DNA of 50,297 nt from UBA1738 sp045577675 (GCA_045577675.1 JAZNIV010000104.1:1-50297); one strand, 5' to 3'. Shown: positions 14,952 to 23,692, counted from the first letter of the stretch. Made by a program: numbers and translations. The notes: generated from the letters alone by a model not told the origin.

Positions 14952-17558
14952 TTATTTTATAAGTCCTGCTGCCTTTGATGCTTCCATCAATATTATAGGA
15001 ACAAGGATTAGCAGGAGTGCGTAAATATATAATTTTGCAGGAAGGATTACAAGCCCGAAGGCAATATTAAGCGGTGTAAAGAGTACCAGGAGTACCAGAA
15101 GTATTGAAATCAATGCCGCACCGTTTAGCTTGCTGTTTGAGAAAGGCCCTATTTTAAATAAGGAACGCTCAGACCGCATATTGTAAACCTGAATTACCTG
15201 TGAGAGTGCTAAAACCGTAAATGCCATTGTCTGTCCGCCTGAGAGTGTTCCCTCTATTGTTTCTCCAAGCCTGAAGCCTATAAGCGACAGGATTGCAAAC
15301 ATAAGGCCTTGAAGTACTACCCGTATTCCAAGTCCGTGAGCGAAGATGCCCTCGTCCTTCGGCTTTGGCTTTTTGTCCATAACATTTGATTCGACTGCCT
15401 CCATTCCGAGTGCGATTGCAGGCAGGCTGTCGGTAACTAAGTTAATCCATAAAAGCTGCATAGAGAGTAGCGGTGTTTTGTGCCACAGCAGCATCGCTGC
15501 AAATACTGCGATAACCTCGCCGATATTCGTGCCTAACAGAAATCCTACAACCTTTCTGATATTTGCATAAATGCCTCTGCCTTCACGAACTGCCTCGACG
15601 ATTGTTGCGAAGTTGTCATCGGTTAAAGTCATATCAGCCGCACCCTTTGCAACGTCAGTGCCGGTAATTCCCATTGCACAGCCTATGTCAGCAGCCTTTA
15701 GTGCCGGTGCGTCGTTAACTCCGTCGCCCGTCATAGACACAACCTGACCTTGTCTTTGCCATGCCTTTACTATACGGATTTTGTTTTCCGGCGAAACACG
15801 TGCGTAGACAGAAATATGCGTAACCTCTCTGTCAAGCTCCTCGTCGGTCATTTGGTCAAGCTCGGCACCTGTTATTGCACGGTCGCCTTCCTTTAAAATT
15901 CCAAGCTCCTTTGCAATTGCAGATGCAGTAACTACGTGGTCGCCTGTTATCATTACTGGCTTTATTCCGGCTCCTTGGCAGGTGGCAACCGCTGCCTTTG
16001 CTTCAGGTCTTGGCGGGTCAATCATTCCGACTAAGCCCATAAAGGTTAAATTATTTTCAAGCTCATCAGACGTTAGGGTTTCAGGGATTTCATCAATTTC
16101 CTTGTAACCGATTGCCAAAACTCTTAAAGCGTCTCGGCTCATTTCTTCGGTGATTTTTTTCGCCTTTTCAAGGTCTCCTGAAATACACCTTTCTGCCATC
16201 ATATCAAATGCGCCTTTAACGATTACTATGTTTCTGCCCTCAACCTTGTTTACTGTCGTCATAAGCTTTCTGTCCGAGTCAAACGGGATTTCTGCAAGAC
16301 GCGGAAATTCCTTATTTAAATCATCCTTTGGCATACCGCTTTTATGTGCTGCGTACACGATTGCGGTTTCTGTTGGGTCGCCGATATGCTGCTCGCCTTC
16401 GCCCGAGAATATCACCGAGCCGTCACAGCAGAGTGTACCGAAGCACAGCAGCTTTCTTACTTCTTCCGAAATACCTGCAGAAATTTCCTCGACAGCATCA
16501 GCACCATCTGTATAGGCTTTCACTAAGGTCATACGATTTTGAGTGAGCGTTCCGGTTTTATCCGAGCATATAACTCCTGCACTTCCTAAGGTTTCTACAG
16601 CCGGCAAGCGACGGATTAATGCATTTTGCTTAACCATACGCTGAACGCCAATGGAAAGCACGATTGTAACAATTGCCGGAAGTCCTTCCGGAATTGCCGA
16701 AACTGCAAGAGAAACGCGGGACATAAAAATTTCCATAACGGGGATTCCGTTAGTGATTCCAACAACAAATATAATTGCACAGGCAATAAGTGCCACAATG
16801 CCAAGATATTTTCCAAGCTGTGCAAGCTTTTTTTGAAGTGGCGTCTGGCTGTCTGATTCGCTGTCTAACAGATTTGCGATTTTACCCATTTCGGTGTCCA
16901 TCCCTGTTGCAGTAACAACCGCTGAAGCTGTTCCATAGGTAACGCTGCAGCCTGAAAATATCATATTACAGCGGTCACCAAGAGGTGCGTTTTCGTTTAT
17001 TTTAGCATCTGCGTTTTTCTCGGAAGGCACTGATTCTCCTGTCAAGGCGGATTCTTCACTTTTCAGGCTGACGCTTTTTAATAGTCGTGCATCTGCCGGA
17101 ATAAAATCACCTGCTTCTAATCGGATGATGTCGCCGGGGACTAAAAGAGATGCATCAATTACCTTTTCAACACCGTCGCGAATTACCCTTGCGTGCGGTG
17201 CCGACATATTCTTTAATGCATCAAGTGCCTTTTCCGCCTTGCTTTCCTGCATAACGCCGAGTATGGCGTTCAGGATTACAATGAGCAGAATTAGCAGCGG
17301 CTCAAAAAATTCTTTCGGGTTTCCTTCGACGCATGCAATTACAAAAGAAACAGCCGCCGCTATAATAAGTATAAGAATCATTACGTCCTTGAATTGGTCA
17401 AAAAACCTCTGAATTCCTGACTTCTTTTTCTTTTCCTTTAGCTTGTTTTCACCGTTTTTCTCAAGTAAAATATCTGCCTGTTTTTCTGTTAGACCGGTGT
17501 TTTCGTCAGTAGCTAAATGCTCCAAAACCTTTTCTTTGGATTCACTATAAAATAACAA
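14952..17558 (-). CDS. Calcium-type P-type cation ATPase (P2A/P2B, Ca2+ or Mn2+)
   Basis: ATP-driven membrane pump that exports Ca2+ and possibly Mn2+. The 868 residues hold all family landmarks: N-terminal cation ATPase domain, the TGES loop (ALTGESVPSEK), the metal-site helix motif AIPEGLPA, the phosphorylation site CSDKTGTLTQ with Asp333, the KGA nucleotide-binding site (IVKGAFDMM), the hinge MTGDGVNDAPALK, and a C-terminal set of about six spans with DSLPAIALGME. The start is TTG at 17558, eight bases after AAGGAGG; no ATG fits. It is flanked on both sides by copies of the same repeat and has its own promoter. Confidence 0.93.
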   Translation of the reverse strand: MLFYSESKEKVLEHLATDENTGLTEKQADILLEKNGENKLKEKKKKSGIQRFFDQFKDVMILILIIAAAVSFVIACVEGNPKEFFEPLLILLIVILNAILGVMQESKAEKALDALKNMSAPHARVIRDGVEKVIDASLLVPGDIIRLEAGDFIPADARLLKSVSLKSEESALTGESVPSEKNADAKINENAPLGDRCNMIFSGCSVTYGTASAVVTATGMDTEMGKIANLLDSESDSQTPLQKKLAQLGKYLGIVALIACAIIFVVGITNGIPVMEIFMSRVSLAVSAIPEGLPAIVTIVLSIGVQRMVKQNALIRRLPAVETLGSAGVICSDKTGTLTQNRMTLVKAYTDGADAVEEISAGISEEVRKLLCFGTLCCDGSVIFSGEGEQHIGDPTETAIVYAAHKSGMPKDDLNKEFPRLAEIPFDSDRKLMTTVNKVEGRNIVIVKGAFDMMAERCISGDLEKAKKITEEMSRDALRVLAIGYKEIDEIPETLTSDELENNLTFMGLVGMIDPPRPEAKAAVATCQGAGIKPVMITGDHVVTASAIAKELGILKEGDRAITGAELDQMTDEELDREVTHISVYARVSPENKIRIVKAWQRQGQVVSMTGDGVNDAPALKAADIGCAMGITGTDVAKGAADMTLTDDNFATIVEAVREGRGIYANIRKVVGFLLGTNIGEVIAVFAAMLLWHKTPLLSMQLLWINLVTDSLPAIALGMEAVESNVMDKKPKPKDEGIFAHGLGIRVVLQGLMFAILSLIGFRLGETIEGTLSGGQTMAFTVLALSQVIQVYNMRSERSLFKIGPFSNSKLNGAALISILLVLLVLFTPLNIAFGLVILPAKLYIYALLLILVPIILMEASKAAGLIK

Positions 17559-17596
17559 TTTAAATTCCTCCTTGTCATAGTCCGGTTAGTTTTTAA

Positions 17597-17625
17597 AGTA
17601 TAACATATTTCACCAATTCTTTCAA
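17597..17625 (-). promoter_or_regulatory. Sigma-A promoter of the P-type ATPase gene
   Basis: TTGAAA and TATACT separated by 17 bases on the minus strand. It lies in the 407-base gene-free stretch 17559-17965, which otherwise holds repeat copy 2. The leader to the start codon is only about 30 bases, and no yybP-ykoY motif is seen here. Confidence 0.72.
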
Positions 17626-17695
17626 TAAATAAGTAAATAATTAACAAAATGGTCACATTTTATATTGTATCCCTATTCTTGAAATTTAAGTACAA

Positions 17696-17958
17696 AAAAA
17701 GGGATGTAAAAATAGTCTGGAGCACAAAAAGGCGACAACATAGAACCTTTACGAGTCTGACTGTTGATTAAATATGGTAGAGAAATCTCAAAAAACAGAG
17801 ATTTCTCTATTTTTATGCCTTTTTGCTATGAATAAAACGAGCCACTCGTCGTACACACGTACACCATCGGGGAACCCAAGGCAAAGCCTCTCGTTTTATC
17901 CATTTCAAACAATTTTTCCTATCCCTAAAAAAAGGAACTGTATTTTTTTACAGCCCCT
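17696..17958 (+). repeat. Palindrome-rich repeat element, copy 2
   Basis: Second copy in the same orientation as 14676-14946. It keeps the left end AAAAGGGATGTAAAAATAG, the internal CAAAAAGGC/GCCTTTTTG arm, a perfect AGAGAAATCTC/GAGATTTCTCT hairpin with T tract, the ATAAAACG/CGTTTTAT arm, and the right end ACTGTATTTTTTTACAGCCC. A three-base loss breaks the end of the CCAAGGC/GCCTTGG hairpin. Its right end lies seven bases after the rlmH stop codon. Confidence 0.85.
17927..17957 (-). terminator. Terminator of the murA-yycJ-rlmH operon, formed by the repeat's right end
   Basis: On the minus strand GGGGCTGTA pairs with TACAGTTCC, followed by TTTTTTTAGGG, directly after rlmH. Same arrangement as at copy 1. 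Confidence 0.75.
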
Positions 17959-17965
17959 ATGAAAC

Positions 17966-18442
17966 TTATTTATGATAGCTTTCGTTTGCAAGAATTTTAA
18001 AGCTGCGGTAAATTTGTTCTAAAAGTACAACACGCATAAGCTGATGGGGGAGTGTTATTTTCCCAAAGGAAAGGCGAAGCTTCGATTGCCGTTTTACTTC
18101 CTCTAAAAGTCCGAGCGAGCCGCCGATTATAAAGGTGATATGACTTGCTTCCATTGAGATATACTTTATTTTGTCGGCAAGTGCCGGACTTGACATTTGC
18201 TGCCCCTCGATGCACAGAGTGACAACATAGCTGTTTTTTGGAATTTTTGAAAGAATGGCACTTCCTTCCTTCTCAAGAATTGCCTCACATTCCTTTTCCG
18301 ATGCGTTGTCGGGGATTTTTTCGTCTTTAATTTCGATTATTTCGGTTTTGGCAAAACGGGAGAGCCTTTTTAGGTATTCCCCTATAGCATCTGTGAAGAA
18401 TTTTTCTTTTATTTTTCCTACGCAAATTACTGTTATATTCAT
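17966..18442 (-). CDS. rlmH: 23S rRNA (pseudouridine-1915-N3) methyltransferase RlmH
   Basis: SPOUT-class, S-adenosylmethionine-dependent enzyme that methylates pseudouridine 1915 in helix 69 of 23S rRNA. The 158-residue length is normal. Seen are the N-terminal ITVICVGKIKEK, the knot-forming FIIGGSLGLLEEV, and the C-terminal LPHQLMRVVLLEQIYRS and NESYHK, which complete the cofactor and substrate site. Its ATG overlaps the stop of yycJ by four bases, so the two are translationally coupled; last gene of the murA operon. Confidence 0.96.
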   Translation of the reverse strand: MNITVICVGKIKEKFFTDAIGEYLKRLSRFAKTEIIEIKDEKIPDNASEKECEAILEKEGSAILSKIPKNSYVVTLCIEGQQMSSPALADKIKYISMEASHITFIIGGSLGLLEEVKRQSKLRLSFGKITLPHQLMRVVLLEQIYRSFKILANESYHK

Positions 18443-19212
18443 TTAAAACGTGACACCTCATATCTTGCAGCAACAGTAAGTGCTGCGTCTTTATTTAATT
18501 CTACACCATTTTCGGTAAGGAGCCTGGCAGTTTCGCAAAACGCGGCACTTGGTGTATTGTTCTCATTTGATAAGTGACCGAGCATTATGTGTTTAGTGCC
18601 GTTTTTTACAAGCTCCAAAACGGTTTTTGCCGCCGCCTCGTTAGATAAATGACCTGTGTCGCTTAAAATTCTTTTCTTCAAAATCTGCGGATAATGACCA
18701 TTTTTCAGCATATTAATATCGTGGTTGGATTCCAGCAATACGGCAATACTTCCCTTTAGATGCTCATAAATGTAATCGTTCATTTTGCCGATGTCGGTGG
18801 CAAGTGACAGCTTCTTTTCACCAAAGAAAAAGTTATAGCCTACAGGATTTGCTGCATCGTGAGGTATTGAAAAGGGCTTTATACCGATTGAGCCGATTTC
18901 AAAATCTATATCAGGTGAAATGTATTTAATATTTTTCTCGTCAATGTTACCGATATCCATACATTCGTGAGTTTTCAAAGTCGCAAAAATAGGCAGGCTG
19001 TATTTTCTCGATACAACGCCTGCCCCTTTGATATGGTCACTGTGTTCATGTGTGATAAGCAGTGCGTCAATGTCCTGCGGTGTAAGGTTTACCTTAGAAA
19101 GTGCTTCTTCAAGCTTTTTTAAGGAAAGGCCACAGTCTGCTAAAAGTGTGGTTTTTCCGTCGGAAACAAGAGTACAGTTTCCCGACGAACCGCTTACCAG
19201 TGATAAAAACAT
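18439..19212 (-). CDS. yycJ: Metallo-beta-lactamase fold hydrolase, YycJ/WalJ type
   Basis: Two-metal hydrolase fold; YycJ relatives in Firmicutes are linked to cell wall and DNA-processing control, but the substrate is unsettled. The 257 residues begin with FLSLVSGSSGNCTLV, typical of this subfamily, followed by the metal motif THEHSDH at residues 54-60, further ligands SIPHDA and ATDIGK, and a late MLGHLSNENNTP. It lies ten bases after murA and overlaps rlmH, the usual yycJ-rlmH neighbourhood. Confidence 0.88.
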   Translation of the reverse strand: MFLSLVSGSSGNCTLVSDGKTTLLADCGLSLKKLEEALSKVNLTPQDIDALLITHEHSDHIKGAGVVSRKYSLPIFATLKTHECMDIGNIDEKNIKYISPDIDFEIGSIGIKPFSIPHDAANPVGYNFFFGEKKLSLATDIGKMNDYIYEHLKGSIAVLLESNHDINMLKNGHYPQILKKRILSDTGHLSNEAAAKTVLELVKNGTKHIMLGHLSNENNTPSAAFCETARLLTENGVELNKDAALTVAARYEVSRFK

Positions 19213-19222
19213 AGTCTGTCTC

Positions 19223-20494
19223 CTATTCGGTATATACGCAAATTCTTTTGATGTCGCCGCCTAAGGCTGCAAATTTTTCTTCAAAATTTTCATAGCCGCG
19301 GTCAATATGATAAATGTCGGTTATTTCTGTAGTGCCGTCTGCCATAAGTCCTGCTATAATCATAGCTGCACCTCCCCGAAGGTCGGTTGCACGTACAGCT
19401 GTACCCATCAGTCTTGAAACCCCGTTCACAATGGCAAGCTTGCCTTCAACCGTAATTTCAGCACCCATACGTTTAAGCTCACCCACATAGCGGAAACGGT
19501 CGTCCCAAACGCCTTCACGTGCCGTACTTGTTCCGCTTACCGTTGAAAGATATGTAACCAGCTGCGGCTGCATATCGGTAGGGAAGCCGGGATACGGAAG
19601 GGCTATAAAGTTGACCTTTTTAAGCTTTTTGTCCTTTTCTACGCACACTCTCACGCTGTCGTCAAATTCCTCAACAGTTACGCCTGATTCTGTAAGCTTT
19701 GCGGTTATTGATTCAAGGTGTCTTGGGATAACGTTCTCAATTGTGACATCGCCGCGTGTTGCAGCAGCGGCAATCATAAATGTACCTGCTTCAATCTGGT
19801 CAGGGATAATGGAGTGAACACCGCCATGGAGCTTTTCAACTCCTGTAATTTTAATTGTGTCTGTTCCGGCACCGCGGATTTTTGCACCCATTGCGTTAAG
19901 GAAGTTGGCAAGGTCAACAATGTGCGGCTCTTTAGCGGCATTTTCAAGCACAGAAACACCCTTTGCCGTAACAGCAGCAAGCATAACATTCACTGTCGCA
20001 CCGACAGAGGTTACGTCAAAATAAATATGTGCACTCGAAAGTCGATCTGCCTTTGCAGAAACATTTCCATACGAGGTATCGCACTCAGCACCAAGTGCTT
20101 CAAAGCCTTTAATATGCTGGTCGATAGGTCTTGTACCGAAATCGCAGCCACCCGGCATTGCGACGGTACATTCACGAAACCGTCCCAAAAGTGCACCGAT
20201 AAGGTATGAAGAGCCACGCATCCTTCGTGCAAGCTCGTCCTGCGGATGATGCGAATTCACCGGAGTACAGTCAATTACAACAGTATTCTTATCAATAACC
20301 TCAATTTCTGCACCCAAATCACGCAGAATATCAAGAAACAATTTAACGTCCTTTATGTCAGGCAGATTTTCAAGTCTGCATTTATCCTTAATCAAAAGAC
20401 ATGCGGGGATAATAGCAACGGCGGCGTTTTTGGCACCGCTTATGGTAATTTTGCCGTGAAGGGGGTTGCCGCCCTTGATTACCAGTTTCTCCAC
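19223..20494 (-). CDS. murA: UDP-N-acetylglucosamine 1-carboxyvinyltransferase MurA
   Basis: First committed step of peptidoglycan synthesis: transfers enolpyruvate from PEP to UDP-GlcNAc; target of fosfomycin. The 423-residue protein has the two-lobed EPSP-synthase fold; SGAKNAAVAII (19-29) binds substrate, and PGGCDFGTRPID contains the catalytic cysteine at 117, so the enzyme should be fosfomycin-sensitive in principle. The start is GTG at 20494 behind AAGGAG; an ATG is absent. Many Firmicutes hold two copies (murA and murZ); which this is cannot be told. Confidence 0.95.
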   Translation of the reverse strand: MEKLVIKGGNPLHGKITISGAKNAAVAIIPACLLIKDKCRLENLPDIKDVKLFLDILRDLGAEIEVIDKNTVVIDCTPVNSHHPQDELARRMRGSSYLIGALLGRFRECTVAMPGGCDFGTRPIDQHIKGFEALGAECDTSYGNVSAKADRLSSAHIYFDVTSVGATVNVMLAAVTAKGVSVLENAAKEPHIVDLANFLNAMGAKIRGAGTDTIKITGVEKLHGGVHSIIPDQIEAGTFMIAAAATRGDVTIENVIPRHLESITAKLTESGVTVEEFDDSVRVCVEKDKKLKKVNFIALPYPGFPTDMQPQLVTYLSTVSGTSTAREGVWDDRFRYVGELKRMGAEITVEGKLAIVNGVSRLMGTAVRATDLRGGAAMIIAGLMADGTTEITDIYHIDRGYENFEEKFAALGGDIKRICVYTE

Positions 20495-20514
20495 AGTTTC
20501 ACGCTCCTTAAATC

Positions 20515-20542
20515 ATTATATATAAAAGCAATTAAATTTCAA
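20515..20542 (-). promoter_or_regulatory. Sigma-A promoter of murA-yycJ-rlmH
   Basis: TTGAAA and TATAAT separated by 16 bases on the minus strand, 20 bases before the murA start; the leader is therefore very short. Confidence 0.6.
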
Positions 20543-20630
20543 TATAACGCAAGAATTTCATCATATTATATTAAGTATAACATATAATTAACAAAAAAGC
20601 AAAGTAATTATTAAAAAAATACAAATTTTT

Positions 20631-20667
20631 ACAAGAAAAAAACAGAGGAACAATTTATTCCTCTGCC
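20631..20667 (-). terminator. Intrinsic terminator after rpmB
   Basis: On the minus strand CAGAGGAA pairs with TTCCTCTG over a seven-base loop, followed by TTTTTTC. Confidence 0.92.
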
Positions 20668-20679
20668 AAATCCGTAAAA

Positions 20680-20868
20680 TCAAACTGCACGTGTAACCTT
20701 TCCTGAACGCAGGCAGCGAGTGCAAACGTTAACTGATTTTGTATTACCGTTAACTACTGCTTTAATCTTCTTTACATTCGGCTTCCAGGTTCTGTTTGAT
20801 CTTCTGTGTGAGTGGCTGACCTTAATTCCGAAGGTAACACCCTTTCCGCAGATATCACATTTTGCCAT
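20680..20868 (-). CDS. rpmB: 50S ribosomal protein L28
   Basis: Small protein of the large ribosomal subunit. The 62 residues carry two CxxC pairs (CDIC at residues 4-7 and CTRC near 51), so this is the zinc-binding form. HSHRRSNRTWKPN in the middle is the family core. I start at the ATG at 20868, seven bases after AGGAGGTG; the in-frame GTG upstream is inside the ribosome site. The gene stands alone between its promoter and terminator. Confidence 0.96.
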   Translation of the reverse strand: MAKCDICGKGVTFGIKVSHSHRRSNRTWKPNVKKIKAVVNGNTKSVNVCTRCLRSGKVTRAV

Positions 20869-20912
20869 TGCAAACACCTCCTATTTCTCAAAACAATTAT
20901 CAAAACATAAAT

Positions 20913-20941
20913 ATTCTACCACAATTTTTCCCATAATGCAA
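20913..20941 (-). promoter_or_regulatory. Sigma-A promoter of rpmB
   Basis: TTGCAT and TAGAAT separated by 17 bases on the minus strand. No clear Zur operator palindrome was seen around it. Confidence 0.68.
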
Positions 20942-21022
20942 GTATTTTTATAAAATTTTTTTAAATTATGAAATCTGGCTTTATTTTTTATGAAAAAAAG
21001 ATAAATATTTGTAAAAAATTAA

Positions 21023-21051
21023 TTGAAATAAAATGGATTTTGGTATATAAT
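21023..21051 (+). promoter_or_regulatory. Sigma-A promoter of the hprK operon
   Basis: TTGAAA and TATAAT separated by 17 bases, about 80 bases before hprK. It is the only clear promoter before the six genes ending with dnaE. Confidence 0.82.
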
Positions 21052-21129
21052 AAAAATGTATACTTGTGCCTATATGAAAATGGCAGAAAAACAGTCTGGC
21101 ATTTGGTGTGGAAAGGAATGTAAAAGTTT

Positions 21130-22086
21130 ATGAACGAATCGATTTTCAAAATACATCTTCAGAAGGTGATTGAAGAGTTTAAGCTTGAGAAAATTTATGC
21201 TTCTACCGATATTGACAATATTATGATTGATACACCGGAGCTGAACAGACCTGCACTGCAAATAGGCGGTTTTTACGATTATTTTGACCCTAAGCGTATT
21301 CAGATAATAGGCAAGGTAGAGATAACCTATCTTGAACAGTTTCCGAGAGAAAAGCGGTATGAGCTTATGGAGAGGCTCTTTTCTACCAAGTTCCCTGCAC
21401 TTATAGTGACAAGAAATATGCAGATTTTCCCTGAGATGCTTGAGCTTGCAGAAAAATATGATATGACAATTTTAAGGACCGAGGAAACAACCTCAAGCAT
21501 AATGAGTGCCTTAATAAGCTACCTTAACGTACAGCTTGCACCAAGAAGAACACGTCACGGCGTTTTAGTTGAGGTTTACGGCGAGGGTGTGCTGATTATG
21601 GGTGAAAGCGGAGTAGGTAAAAGTGAAACCGCAATTGAGCTTTTAAAACGCGGTCACCGACTTGTTGCCGATGACGCTGTTGAAATAAAAAGGGTTTCAT
21701 CAAGGACCCTGGTAGGCTCATCTCCTGCCATTATAAGGCATTTTGTGGAGCTTCGCGGCATAGGCATAATTGACGTTAAGGAAATCTTCGGTATGGGTGC
21801 CGTTAAGGACACAGAAAGCATTGATATGATTATACATTTAGAGCCTTGGGTAGAGGGCAAGCAGTATGACAGACTCGGAATGCTTGATGAATTTACAAAT
21901 ATAATGGGAATTAATATTCCGAGCCTTACCATTCCGGTTAAGCCGGGACGAAATCTTGCAATCATTATTGAGGTTGCATCAATGAACAACCGCCAAAAGA
22001 GAATGGGCTATAATGCGGCGGTTGAGCTTAATAACAGACTTATGAGAGAAATGCAGAAGCAGTCGGAGGGAATGGACGGAATATGA
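21130..22086 (+). CDS. hprK: HPr kinase/phosphorylase
   Basis: Phosphorylates HPr of the sugar phosphotransferase system at Ser46 and removes that phosphate again, setting catabolite repression in Firmicutes. The 318 residues have a divergent N-terminal domain and the kinase domain with LVEVYGEGVLIMGESGVGKS (P-loop at 158-165), HRLVADDAVE, and the signature LRGIGIIDVKEIFG, plus the C-terminal PVKPGRNLAIIIEVAS loop. First gene of a six-gene operon; it overlaps the next gene by four bases. Its presence indicates carbon catabolite control in this organism. Confidence 0.96.
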   Translation: MNESIFKIHLQKVIEEFKLEKIYASTDIDNIMIDTPELNRPALQIGGFYDYFDPKRIQIIGKVEITYLEQFPREKRYELMERLFSTKFPALIVTRNMQIFPEMLELAEKYDMTILRTEETTSSIMSALISYLNVQLAPRRTRHGVLVEVYGEGVLIMGESGVGKSETAIELLKRGHRLVADDAVEIKRVSSRTLVGSSPAIIRHFVELRGIGIIDVKEIFGMGAVKDTESIDMIIHLEPWVEGKQYDRLGMLDEFTNIMGINIPSLTIPVKPGRNLAIIIEVASMNNRQKRMGYNAAVELNNRLMREMQKQSEGMDGI

Positions 22087-22805
22087 AATATACGGTAAAA
22101 ACAGACCTTCATACACACACAATCGCATCAGACCATGCATTTTCTACGATAGAAGAAAATGTGCGTTATGCTTCAAAAATCGGTATGGAGGCTATCGCAA
22201 TGACTGACCACGTAACAACTCTTGGTGATGCACCGCACAAGTGGCATTTTGAAGCGATAGATTTAATTCCGCCGTATGTGGACGGTGTCAGAGTACTTCG
22301 TGGATGTGAGGCGAATATACTGAATATAAACGGTGATATTGATATGACCGAGACCGAGGCAAAAAAGCTTGAAATTGTAATTGCAAGCATACATTCTCCG
22401 GTATATGCCGATAACGGCTATGACGGACTTCATACAACCGCTTATATGAATGTTTTGGAAAATCCGATTGTGGATATTTTAGGCCACAGCGGAAATGCAA
22501 AATGTCCTTACGATATTGAAAAGGTTGTAAAAAGGGCAAAGGAGCTTAATAAGCTTATTGAAATAAACGCACACTCCTTTGATGCAAGAAAGTCAAGCAT
22601 TGAAAATTGCCGTAAGATTGCCCTTGCATGCAAGAAAATCGGTACCGGTATATGTGTAAATTCCGATGCACATTTTTCGCATAGCATCGGAGAATTTGAC
22701 AAAGCCTTTGAAATGCTTTCCGATATAGATTTCCCGGAGGAGCTTATAATGAACAGAGACTATAAAACACTGAAAAAGTATTTTAGTGCAAGAAAGGAAA
22801 TCTGA
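22083..22805 (+). CDS. PHP-domain phosphoesterase (YcdX-like)
   Basis: Metal-dependent hydrolase of the PHP superfamily. The 240 residues show the expected metal ligands: DLHTHTIASDHAF at 7-19, the AMTDH motif near 41, an ILGHSGNAKCP motif near 134, and VNSDAHFSH near 193. The natural substrate is not known for this subfamily; phosphatase activity is inferred from YcdX. It is coupled to hprK by an ATGA overlap, suggesting a link to central metabolism or simply shared expression. Confidence 0.85.
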   Translation: MKYTVKTDLHTHTIASDHAFSTIEENVRYASKIGMEAIAMTDHVTTLGDAPHKWHFEAIDLIPPYVDGVRVLRGCEANILNINGDIDMTETEAKKLEIVIASIHSPVYADNGYDGLHTTAYMNVLENPIVDILGHSGNAKCPYDIEKVVKRAKELNKLIEINAHSFDARKSSIENCRKIALACKKIGTGICVNSDAHFSHSIGEFDKAFEMLSDIDFPEELIMNRDYKTLKKYFSARKEI

Positions 22806-22828
22806 CTTCTTTAAGAAAGGCAATTTTT

Positions 22829-23692
22829 ATGGAAATTAAAAAGAATGAATTGATGAAAAATCATACATCCTTTAAAATCGGCGGTCCGGCGGATGAGTTT
22901 TGCGAGGCAACCTCTGCCAAGGACGTTATAGAGCTGATTAGCTATGCAAAGGGAAAAGGTATTCCGTATACAGTTATTGGAAATGGCTCAAATCTTCTTG
23001 TTGCAGACAAGGGAATACGGGGGCTTGTTATTAAGCTTTCCGGAGGCTTTGATAAGGCTGAAGTAACAGGAAATACTATTAAATGCGAGGCAGGCATACT
23101 TTTGTCTAAGCTTGCAAGTATTGCGAAGAAGAACAGTCTTACCGGAGTTGAATTTGCATCGGGTATACCCGGCACATTAGGTGGTGCTGTTTATATGAAT
23201 GCAGGTGCATACGGCGGAGAAATGAAGGACGTTGTAAAAAGTGTAACCTATCTTGAAAATGAAGAAGTAAAAACAGCGACTTCGGATATGCTTGATTTCG
23301 GTTACAGAAAGAGTATGTTTTCGGGGAAGGATATGATTATACTGTCGGTAGAGCTTGAGCTTGAAAAGGGCGATATTGACGAAATTACAGCTAAAATGGA
23401 GGACTTTAAGGAAAGAAGAACCAGTAAGCAGCCGCTTTCAATGCCTTCAGCAGGCAGTACATTTAAAAGGCCCCAAGGGTATTTTGCAGGGAAGCTGATT
23501 GAAGATTCAGGACTTAAAGGCTTTGCAATAGGCGGTGCTATGGTGTCGGAAAAGCATTCGGGCTTTGTAATAAATACGGGGGATGCTAAGGCACAGGATG
23601 TAATTGATTTGATTGAACATATAAAGAAAACAGTTTTTGAAAAATTCGGTGTCAGGCTGGAAACCGAAGTAAAGACACTGGGGGAATTTTAA
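22829..23692 (+). CDS. murB: UDP-N-acetylenolpyruvoylglucosamine reductase MurB
   Basis: FAD- and NADPH-dependent reduction of the MurA product to UDP-N-acetylmuramic acid. The 287-residue protein begins with the FAD-binding NHTSFKIGGPADEF, continues with IGNGSNLLVADKGIRGLVIK and ASGIPGTLGGAVYMNAGAYG, and has the catalytic serine in SAGSTFKRP with EKHSGFVIN near the end. The length and the lack of a long insertion indicate the type II MurB of Gram-positives. The ribosome site is weak (AAGAAAGG). It touches rapZ directly. Confidence 0.96.
   Translation: MEIKKNELMKNHTSFKIGGPADEFCEATSAKDVIELISYAKGKGIPYTVIGNGSNLLVADKGIRGLVIKLSGGFDKAEVTGNTIKCEAGILLSKLASIAKKNSLTGVEFASGIPGTLGGAVYMNAGAYGGEMKDVVKSVTYLENEEVKTATSDMLDFGYRKSMFSGKDMIILSVELELEKGDIDEITAKMEDFKERRTSKQPLSMPSAGSTFKRPQGYFAGKLIEDSGLKGFAIGGAMVSEKHSGFVINTGDAKAQDVIDLIEHIKKTVFEKFGVRLETEVKTLGEF

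Noticed and set aside
17559..17700. A second yybP-ykoY riboswitch before the ATPase gene
   Set aside because: The leader after the promoter is about 30 bases and lacks GGGAGTAGC and AGCAAGAC.
14676..17958. Composite transposon carrying the ATPase
   Set aside because: Neither flanking repeat encodes a transposase and no target-site duplication is visible at the outer ends, so only a repeat pair is claimed.
20878..20960. Zur operator before the zinc-type rpmB
   Set aside because: Zinc-type L28 genes are not the usual Zur targets, and no suitable palindrome is seen.
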